8,729 bases of DNA from Ignavibacteriales bacterium (GTDB lineage Bacteria; Bacteroidota; Ignavibacteria; UBA10030), in assembly GCA_016218005.1 (NCBI GenBank), contig JACRFF010000258.1:1-8729 (forward strand), read 5' to 3'. The notes below the pieces were generated by a model. It worked only from the letters and a program-made list of their open reading frames with translations. It was not told the origin of the DNA and searched no databases. Shown here one piece after another: positions 1 through 5,010 of this stretch; the stretch's first letter is position 1, and every line of letters starts with the position of its first letter. Both the position numbers and the translations under genes were made by a program.

Positions 1-8
1 ACTTTTGC

Positions 9-30
9 CGAAGGCATGGCTTTGCCATCG
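9..30. repeat. Short imperfect palindrome upstream of nucleoside transporter
   Basis: The arms CGAAGGCA (9-16) and TGCCATCG (23-30) pair at seven of eight positions around the six-base centre TGGCTT. There is no T-run after it, so it does not look like a classical terminator. It may be a short dispersed palindrome of the kind seen at 3678-3800, or the folded 3' end of a transcript that began left of the window. The rest of 1-115 shows no supportable gene. Confidence 0.35.
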
Positions 31-115
31 TCCACGTCTCTAGTGATGAAATGACGGAATGAATATATCGGAAAAACAGCGAAGGCACAACGAGTCTTGT
101 ACTTCCGACAACATA

Positions 116-143
116 TTGACTGCATCCGAAAGTTGCTTATATT
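116..143 (+). promoter_or_regulatory. Candidate sigma70-type promoter for the nucleoside transporter
   Basis: A -35-like TTGACT (116-121) is followed after 16 bases by a -10-like TATATT (138-143), about 41 bases before the ATG at 185. Each hexamer matches the general bacterial consensus at five of six positions. If the organism belongs to Bacteroidota, the -7 box would be expected to look like TAnnTTTG, which TATATTGTG only partly resembles. No operator or riboswitch fold was recognised between this site and the gene. Confidence 0.4.
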
Positions 144-175
144 GTGCCACAAGTTTGAGTTTGTATCACCAACGC

Positions 176-180
176 AGGAG
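176..180 (+). promoter_or_regulatory. Ribosome binding site that sets the transporter start
   Basis: AGGAG lies four bases before the ATG at 185. This favours 185 over the in-frame upstream ATG at 59, which has no comparable site and would place the candidate promoter inside the coding region. Confidence 0.65.
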
Positions 181-184
181 CATT

Positions 185-1504
185 ATGGATTTCAGCTCAA
201 TCGTTCGCGGCATCATCGGTCTTCTCTTCGTCACCCTGCTCGCCTATCTGTTCTCGAACAACAAGAAAGCCATCAACTGGAATTTGGTCGGCACCGGCAT
301 CATTCTTCAATTCGTCTTTGCATTTCTCGTCGTCAAAACAGACGTCGGACGAAGCCTCTTTAGCGGGATCAGCAAGTTGTTCGTCGCCCTCTTCAATTTT
401 GCCGGCGATGGGGCGCAGTTCGTCTTCGGCAGCTTGGGAAAAGGATTCGGCGAAGGTAGTCTCGGATTCTTCTTCGCGTTTCAAGTTCTTCCCACGGTCA
501 TTTTCTTCGCTTCGTTCACGACCGTTCTGTACTATCTCGGAATCTTACAGCGCATCGTGCAAGGCATGGCGTGGTTGATGCAGCGGTTTATGAAAACCAG
601 CGGCGCCGAAACGCTCAGCGTCGCCACAAGCACATTTGTCGGACAGACGGAAGCGCCCCTTGTTGTGCGGCCTTACCTCCCTTCGCTCACGGAATCCGAA
701 TTGTTCACCATCATGGTCAGCGGGATGGCGCACATTGCCGGCGGCGTGATGGCCGCGTATATGCAAATGCTGGGCGTTGCATTCGCCAAAGCAAGCGGAA
801 CGCCCATTGGCCAATCGCAAATCTTTTTTGCCGGGCATCTTCTCGCCGCATCGATCATGGCGCTGCCGGCTACGTTCGTCGTCGCGAAGATCTTGATTCC
901 TGAAACGGGCGACCCGTTGACCAAAGGAACCGTTCGCGTGAAGTACGAACGAATTCACTCAAGCATCATCGAAGCTGCGGCAGGCGGCGCAAGCGACGGC
1001 GTGCGGCTTGCCATTAACATCGCCGGCATGCTGATTGCCTTCATCGCCATCATCGCACTCGTCAACGCATTGCTTGGCTGGGTGGGCGACGTAAGCGGCT
1101 TGAACGCCACATTGATGGCAAACTTCCAGAAACCCCTCTCGCTGGAATTGCTCTTTGGCTTCGTGTTTCAATTCATTGCGTACGGCATAGGCGTGCCGTG
1201 GAAGGATGCACTCAACGTCGGCAGTCTCATGGGCATCAAGTTGGTGGTGAATGAATTCGTCGGCTACCTGAAAATGTCCGAAGTGGTTGCGACCGGCGTT
1301 CTCTCCACCAAATCGATTGTCATCGCTACGTACGCGCTGTGCGGGTTTGCAAACTTTTCGTCCATTGCCATTCAGATCGGCGGATTGAGTCCATTGGCAG
1401 AGAACCGGCGCGGCGACATCGCGCGTCTCGGACTTCGCGCCGTGCTGGGCGGAACGATTGCCACGTGGATGACCGCTTCGATTGCAGGCTTGTTGACCAA
1501 CTAG
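185..1504 (+). CDS. nupC: Concentrative nucleoside transporter, NupC/CNT family
   Basis: A 439-residue inner-membrane symporter predicted to import nucleosides with H+ or Na+, feeding salvage. The order is that of the family: an N-terminal helical part (about 5-75), a gate region (about 95-195) and the C-terminal transport domain (about 200-435). The diagnostic GQTEAP motif is at 153-158. The second substrate-site motifs are NEF at 356-358 (Glu357) and GFANFSS at 387-393 (Asn390, Ser393). In the family these Gln, Thr, Glu, Asn and Ser residues contact nucleoside and cation, and all are present. The length is slightly above the usual 390-430 for bacterial CNTs. The frame is open back to an ATG at 59, but the extra 42 residues are polar and unlike the family, and the AGGAG before 185 supports the shorter form. 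It is followed by a weak hairpin, then the long repeat element, so it is probably transcribed alone. Family assignment is firm; the substrate range and the symbol are inferred. Confidence 0.93.
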   Translation: MDFSSIVRGIIGLLFVTLLAYLFSNNKKAINWNLVGTGIILQFVFAFLVVKTDVGRSLFSGISKLFVALFNFAGDGAQFVFGSLGKGFGEGSLGFFFAFQVLPTVIFFASFTTVLYYLGILQRIVQGMAWLMQRFMKTSGAETLSVATSTFVGQTEAPLVVRPYLPSLTESELFTIMVSGMAHIAGGVMAAYMQMLGVAFAKASGTPIGQSQIFFAGHLLAASIMALPATFVVAKILIPETGDPLTKGTVRVKYERIHSSIIEAAAGGASDGVRLAINIAGMLIAFIAIIALVNALLGWVGDVSGLNATLMANFQKPLSLELLFGFVFQFIAYGIGVPWKDALNVGSLMGIKLVVNEFVGYLKMSEVVATGVLSTKSIVIATYALCGFANFSSIAIQIGGLSPLAENRRGDIARLGLRAVLGGTIATWMTASIAGLLTN

Positions 1505-1513
1505 CGCCATCTC

Positions 1514-1536
1514 CAAGAAGTTTTCTTGTGTTTTTT
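1514..1536 (+). terminator. Weak intrinsic terminator after the nucleoside transporter
   Basis: The perfect 6-bp stem CAAGAA/TTCTTG (1514-1519 with 1523-1528) has the loop GTT and is followed by TG and six T (1531-1536). It begins 10 bases after the stop codon. The stem is AT-rich with only two G-C pairs, so it may be inefficient. Confidence 0.45.
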
Positions 1537-1572
1537 GATTGGTTGAGCCTATGATCGGTGAGCGCGAAGGCC

Positions 1573-1863
1573 TGCGGAATCGACGGCGGTGTGGGGTGGC
1601 CGAGCGATGCCCGCGTTCAGAAAACGGCGGAATTGTGCAGAGGGCTTGCGCGAGCCGTTTTCTGCGGTAAGAGCGTGGAGGCATCGCGTGCGTTTCCCTG
1701 CCCGACTATGCCCGCCAGAACACCCGCCTGCCATCGGTCGGGCAGGGCTTTGTCGGGCTGGCCGGTCAGGCGGGCCTGCCCGCCGCAGCACAAACCCCCT
1801 TGGGCGGGAACGCCAGCGTCGGCAGGCGGGGATTCCGCAAGCTTTCTTTGGCATCAAAGAAAG
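1573..1863. repeat. GC-rich structured intergenic element with nested inverted repeats
   Basis: This fills most of the 499-base gap between the two permeases. Visible perfect inverted repeats are: an outer pair TGCGGAATC (1573-1581) with GATTCCGCA (1831-1839); CGATGCC (1605-1611) with GGCATCG (1680-1686), enclosing CAGAAAACGGC (1618-1628) with GCCGTTTTCTG (1654-1664); CCCTGCCCGAC (1696-1706) with GTCGGGCAGGG (1737-1747); CCCGCCTGCC (1723-1732) with GGCAGGCGGG (1821-1830); GGCGGGC (1769-1775) with GCCCGCC (1778-1784); and CTTTCTTTG (1842-1850) with CAAAGAAAG (1855-1863), loop GCAT. The 1723 arm lies in the loop of the 1696/1737 stem, so those two pairings compete or form a pseudoknot. The stretch is clearly more GC-rich than its flanks. 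Open frames across it are low-complexity in Arg, Pro and Ala and lack ribosome binding sites. It could be a non-autonomous repeat element or a structured RNA; the sequence alone does not decide. Confidence 0.6.
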
Positions 1864-1906
1864 AACAGAAGATCGATTCAACCTCTCACGAATACAAGAT
1901 TACTTA

Positions 1907-1934
1907 TTGGAAAGAGCACTAGCGCGGGTACAAT
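1907..1934 (+). promoter_or_regulatory. Possible promoter for the NCS2 permease
   Basis: TTGGAA (1907-1912) and TACAAT (1929-1934), with a 16-base spacer, lie about 70 bases before the ATG at 2004. The -10-like box is good (five of six) and the -35-like box weak (four of six). It lies in the AT-richer stretch just after the structured element, where a promoter is expected if the gene is not read from upstream. Confidence 0.3.
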
Positions 1935-2003
1935 TACGACATCTTTTATTTTCAACGCAGAGAAAGAGTAGCAACAGCATTCCACATTACGCGGAGTCAT
2001 TCG

Positions 2004-3608
2004 ATGCAAAATACGCAGCACAAATACAAATGGTTCGTCATCGGCGACTGGAACGGGTTCTTCGGACTGATGTTCGACAACCTTACCGTCCTTTCGTTCC
2101 TTGCCGGCATTCTGATTTTCGTGTTCAAGTATCCCGCCGACATTATTTACACGCACATGTTTCCCGGAACGGCGTTCGGCGTTCTCTTCGGCGACTTGGT
2201 CTACACGTGGATGGCGTTTCGTCTTTCAAAGAAGACCGGCAATCCCAACGTCACTGCGATGCCGCTCGGTTTGGATACGCCATCGACGATCGGCTTAGCG
2301 TTGGTCGTGCTCGGCCCGGCTTTTGTTGGATTGAAAGCCGAAGGCATGGCAGAGCGCGACGCCGCGATGATGACATGGTACATCGGCATGGCAACGATGA
2401 TGTTTATGGGAATCATCAAGCTCGTATTCTCGTTTCTCGGCCAATGGGTTCAGCGCATTGTGCCGCAGGCGGGATTGCTTGGCTCACTCGCCGGCATCGG
2501 TCTTGGGCTGATCGGCATGACTCCTTTGCTCGATATCTTCGGCATGCCGTTGGTCGGATTGATCGCGCTTGGGATGGTCTTTTATTCGCTTGTTGCCGGA
2601 ATCAAGCTGCCGTGGAAAATTCCCGGCGTCTTTGCCTCCGTCGCCATCGGAACCACATTGTATTATCTCCTCGCTCCTTCGGGGCTTGCCGGCGGAACGT
2701 ACGCCGGTGCGCCGCCGCTCGACCTTCACTTCGGGCTTCCCATTCCGACGTTCGATTTCATCAAGGGACTCGGCCCGGCGTTAAAGTACTTGCCGCTTGC
2801 AATTCCGTTTGGTTTGCTGACCGTCGTCGGCGGCATCAACGTAACGGAAAGTGCGCGCGTCGCCGGCGATGATTACAACACGCGCAGCATCTTGCTCACC
2901 GAAGCGATCGCCACTATTCTTGCCGGGCTCTGTGGCGGAGTTGCACAATCGACTCCGTACATCGGTCAACCCGCTTACAAGAACATGGGGTCGCGTGCGG
3001 GCTATACGGTACTCACCGGTGTGTTTGTCGGATTAGGAGGAATGCTCGGCTACGTTTCATTCATCGTCGAATTGATTCCGCGTGCCGTGCTCGCCCCGAT
3101 TTTGGTCTTTGTCGCATTCGACATTATTATGCAATCGTTCCACGCAGTTCCAGCGCGGCACGCCCCCGCGGTGGCGTTTGCATTCTTCCCAACCATTGCG
3201 CGGCTGCTTGCCATCAAACTCGGCAATCCGGAAGCAGTTGCACCGGAAACTTTTTCCAAACTCATGAGTTCGCCGGGAAAATCGCTTCCCGAGATGCAAG
3301 TCATCGTTGCGCTTGGAAATGGCTTCATCGTCACTGGTATGCTGTGGGCGGCGTATCTTGCGGAACTCGTAGACCGACGGCTCATCAGGTCGGCAATCTA
3401 CTTGTTCATCTTGGCGGGATTTACGTTCTTCGGCATTGTTCACTCCGCACTGCCGGATGGCGCAATGTATTTGCCGTGGCACCTCGATGATCTTGCGCGG
3501 CGTATCCCCTACCAATTCACGATGGCCTATGCAGTGCTGGGATTACTCTTCATCGCACTCTCGTGGACAAAAGAGAGTAAAGAGCCGATAACGGGAATGA
3601 GCCACTAA
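2004..3608 (+). CDS. NCS2/AzgA-like nucleobase (xanthine/uracil/purine) permease
   Basis: A 534-residue polytopic membrane protein of the nucleobase-cation symporter 2 fold, predicted to take up a purine or pyrimidine base by proton symport. The N-terminal segment around GDWNGFFGLMFDNLTVL (14-30) and the block PGTAFGVLFGDL (54-65) lead into many hydrophobic helices. The most family-like stretch is 276-339: NVTES (279-283), then TEAIATILAGLCGG (299-312) and TPYIGQPAYKNMGSRAG (317-333). The last block aligns by eye with the AzgA block around TTSYIES. Glu282 sits where NCS2 proteins carry the helix-8 substrate glutamate. The AzgA glutamate of YIES appears to be Gln322 here. At 534 residues it is longer than typical NCS2 members (about 430-460), with extra length near 405-435 and at the C-terminus. 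The start is supported by GGAG at 1993-1996, seven bases before the ATG. Placement beside a nucleoside transporter supports a salvage role. The superfamily is fairly sure; the substrate is not known. Confidence 0.8.
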   Translation: MQNTQHKYKWFVIGDWNGFFGLMFDNLTVLSFLAGILIFVFKYPADIIYTHMFPGTAFGVLFGDLVYTWMAFRLSKKTGNPNVTAMPLGLDTPSTIGLALVVLGPAFVGLKAEGMAERDAAMMTWYIGMATMMFMGIIKLVFSFLGQWVQRIVPQAGLLGSLAGIGLGLIGMTPLLDIFGMPLVGLIALGMVFYSLVAGIKLPWKIPGVFASVAIGTTLYYLLAPSGLAGGTYAGAPPLDLHFGLPIPTFDFIKGLGPALKYLPLAIPFGLLTVVGGINVTESARVAGDDYNTRSILLTEAIATILAGLCGGVAQSTPYIGQPAYKNMGSRAGYTVLTGVFVGLGGMLGYVSFIVELIPRAVLAPILVFVAFDIIMQSFHAVPARHAPAVAFAFFPTIARLLAIKLGNPEAVAPETFSKLMSSPGKSLPEMQVIVALGNGFIVTGMLWAAYLAELVDRRLIRSAIYLFILAGFTFFGIVHSALPDGAMYLPWHLDDLARRIPYQFTMAYAVLGLLFIALSWTKESKEPITGMSH

Positions 3609-3629
3609 ACAAAATGTCTTTCAAATAAG

Positions 3630-3658
3630 AAACCCCGTCGGTACCGGCGGGGTTTTTT
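3630..3658 (+). terminator. Strong intrinsic terminator after the NCS2 permease
   Basis: AACCCCGTCGG (3631-3641) and CCGGCGGGGTT (3644-3654) form a long GC-rich stem with one G-T wobble and a very small apex. The stem runs into six T (3653-3658). It begins 22 bases after the stop codon. On the opposite strand the stem is followed by TTTCTTATTT, so it may also stop transcripts of the convergent esterase operon that get this far. Confidence 0.85.
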
Positions 3659-3677
3659 ATTCGCCTTTGCCAGAATA

Positions 3678-3697
3678 CCCCATAGCTTGCTACGGGG
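3678..3697. repeat. Compact palindrome with a TT centre (first of three)
   Basis: CCCCATAGC (3678-3686) and GCTACGGGG (3689-3697) flank a TT. The single mismatch becomes a G-U pair in RNA from the minus strand. It has no T-run, so it is probably a dispersed palindromic repeat and not a terminator. Confidence 0.5.
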
Positions 3698-3715
3698 ATG
3701 AATGGCGAGGCGAAT

Positions 3716-3739
3716 CCGCCGAAGCTTTAGCGTAGGCGG
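3716..3739. repeat. Compact palindrome with a TT centre (second of three)
   Basis: CCGCCGAAGCT (3716-3726) and AGCGTAGGCGG (3729-3739) pair at nine of eleven positions around TT. It is bracketed by further inverted copies of a short word: ATTCGCC at 3659-3665 and GGCGAAT at 3709-3715 and 3752-3758. Confidence 0.5.
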
Positions 3740-3767
3740 GTTGGATGCTACGGCGAATTTCACCGGA

Positions 3768-3800
3768 TACCCTGTCCCGACTTGTCGGGACTGCAGGGTA
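3768..3800. repeat. Long palindrome with a TT centre after the esterase (third of three)
   Basis: TACCCTG plus TCCCGAC (3768-3781) pairs perfectly with GTCGGGA (3784-3790) and CAGGGTA (3794-3800), with a three-base bulge CTG at 3791-3793 and a TT centre. The 14-bp stem starts 10 bases beyond the esterase stop on the minus strand, so it could protect the mRNA 3' end. No U-run follows on either strand, so it is not called a terminator. Confidence 0.6.
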
Positions 3801-3810
3801 GTTCATTTTT

Positions 3811-5010
3811 CTACCTTCCAAACATAAACTCTAGCGGCCGCCAAACCCGTGCCGCCCACGAGCGCTCACTGTGGTCTGCGTTGACATCAAAGAACACCTG
3901 AAAATCTTTTTCTTCGACAAATCCTTTTGCCGCAAGGATGTCAGCCATCATATCCATGCCGGACTTCAGCGATTCTTCCATGCCGACACCACCGCAATCC
4001 ATGTAGATTCGTATCTCTTTTTTCTCTCCAGTATACGTTCGCACTTGTTGTAACGTCCTGTCGTCTAAGGATCCCGTAGGCTTTCCGTGTTCATCAAGAA
4101 CCGGCGTATAGAATGCGGGAGAAAGGCATGCCGCTTGATAGAAGATGTCGGGATACCACCATGTGAAGAGAAACGAGATGTGGCCGCCCATGGATGAACC
4201 CATGGTTGCAGTGTTCAGGCGGTCGGATTTTGTTCGATAGGTCGAATCAATCAGTGGTTTCACTTGACGTACCACAAACATTGCGTATGCTTTTCCAAGC
4301 TCGGTATTAGAATACTCAGGACCCCGATCCGGCGAGTTGCAGATGCCGACGATGATGATTTCCTGCATCTTGCCTGCACGTATCAGGCTATCAGCAGCTT
4401 CATCAACGTGCCAATCGTACCCGATGAATGACGTGCTCGGGTCGAAGATGTTTTGCCCATCGTGCGCATAGAGCACCGGATAGCGTTTGGATTTTTCCTT
4501 TTCGTACGATGGCGGCAGCCACACGATGAGATCCCGCTTGTATCGCAGGCCATTCCCCTCAAGGTCGCGATGGTACTTCACCGTTCCGGTGGTTCCGCCG
4601 CCGGCTGGAGCGCTTTGGTCGCTCCATGATACCGGATGAAGTACGATGACTGTATCTCGCGCCATCACCACAACGGTGTTCGGCGGAATGATTCCTTTTT
4701 GATAGACGGCTTGTGAGTTCCACGTGCCGCGCGTGATCTTGAATTCCACTCTCGCATTGACCGAAACATCCACAGCAAAAGACCACGCCGAATCATTCTC
4801 GCGGTTCATCGTCACGGCGCCCGGATTCCAATCTCCCAGCTTCGGATGATTGCCGGCGATAAAAAGCTGCTCGTTGCGCCTTGTCCCTTCGGTAGGAGTT
4901 GTGTGCGGAGCGATAACGCGCACCGTCAATTGTTTGGCCTGCCCAGCCGCAATGCCGTGCATCAAGAAAAAACACACGAGCAAATACGATGTCCAATTCC
5001 GGAGACTCAT
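3811..5010 (-). CDS. Secreted esterase (esterase D-like alpha/beta hydrolase) with N-terminal CBM20-type domain
   Basis: A 399-residue exported hydrolase. Residues 1-25 form a signal peptide: Arg4, a hydrophobic core LLVCFFLMHGIAA, and likely cleavage after GQA (23-25). Residues about 27-125 resemble a CBM20 starch-binding or E-set fold, with LFIAGNHPKLGDWNPG at 49-64 and FKITRGTWNSQAVYQKG at 90-106. A linker rich in Gly, Ser and Thr (about 129-143) leads to an alpha/beta hydrolase domain of the esterase D/enterochelin-esterase type (about 145-397). This has YAHDGQNIFD (181-190), the nucleophile elbow GSSMG (271-275, Ser273) and a catalytic His380 in NADHSE; Asp338 in YMDCGG is a candidate acid. 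The ATG overlaps the stop of the preceding gene as ATGA, implying translational coupling; AAGGGA just upstream can serve as ribosome binding site. The substrate is unknown: a glycan-linked or other ester is likely, and a siderophore ester is possible by family. Confidence 0.85.
   Translation of the reverse strand: MSLRNWTSYLLVCFFLMHGIAAGQAKQLTVRVIAPHTTPTEGTRRNEQLFIAGNHPKLGDWNPGAVTMNRENDSAWSFAVDVSVNARVEFKITRGTWNSQAVYQKGIIPPNTVVVMARDTVIVLHPVSWSDQSAPAGGGTTGTVKYHRDLEGNGLRYKRDLIVWLPPSYEKEKSKRYPVLYAHDGQNIFDPSTSFIGYDWHVDEAADSLIRAGKMQEIIIVGICNSPDRGPEYSNTELGKAYAMFVVRQVKPLIDSTYRTKSDRLNTATMGSSMGGHISFLFTWWYPDIFYQAACLSPAFYTPVLDEHGKPTGSLDDRTLQQVRTYTGEKKEIRIYMDCGGVGMEESLKSGMDMMADILAAKGFVEEKDFQVFFDVNADHSERSWAARVWRPLEFMFGR

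Noticed and set aside
1..62. Possible 3' end of an upstream + strand gene (two frames stay open, ending at 54 and 62)
   Set aside because: The readable tail is too short to recognise and the two frames cannot be told apart; a palindrome covers much of it.
59..184. In-frame N-terminal extension of the nucleoside transporter from ATG at 59
   Set aside because: The 42 extra residues are polar and unlike the CNT family, no ribosome binding site precedes 59, and AGGAG sits correctly before 185.
959..1684. 241-residue open frame on the minus strand
   Set aside because: It lies opposite the CNT gene for most of its length, is rich in His, Arg and Gln, and has no family resemblance; it is an antisense shadow.
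1573..1863. CRISPR array, insertion sequence or integron site
   Set aside because: No regularly spaced direct repeats, no transposase or integrase frame, and no target-site duplication could be seen.
1549..1881. Open frames of about 110-137 residues on both strands across the structured element
   Set aside because: Composition (Arg, Pro, Ala) follows the GC-rich inverted repeats; no ribosome binding site or known motif.
1589..2872. 427-residue + strand open frame overlapping the NCS2 permease
   Set aside because: It overlaps the recognised permease in another frame, is Arg-rich and has no domain resemblance.
3768..3800. Intrinsic terminator for the esterase operon
   Set aside because: The stem is strong but no U-run follows on the minus strand; kept as a palindromic repeat.
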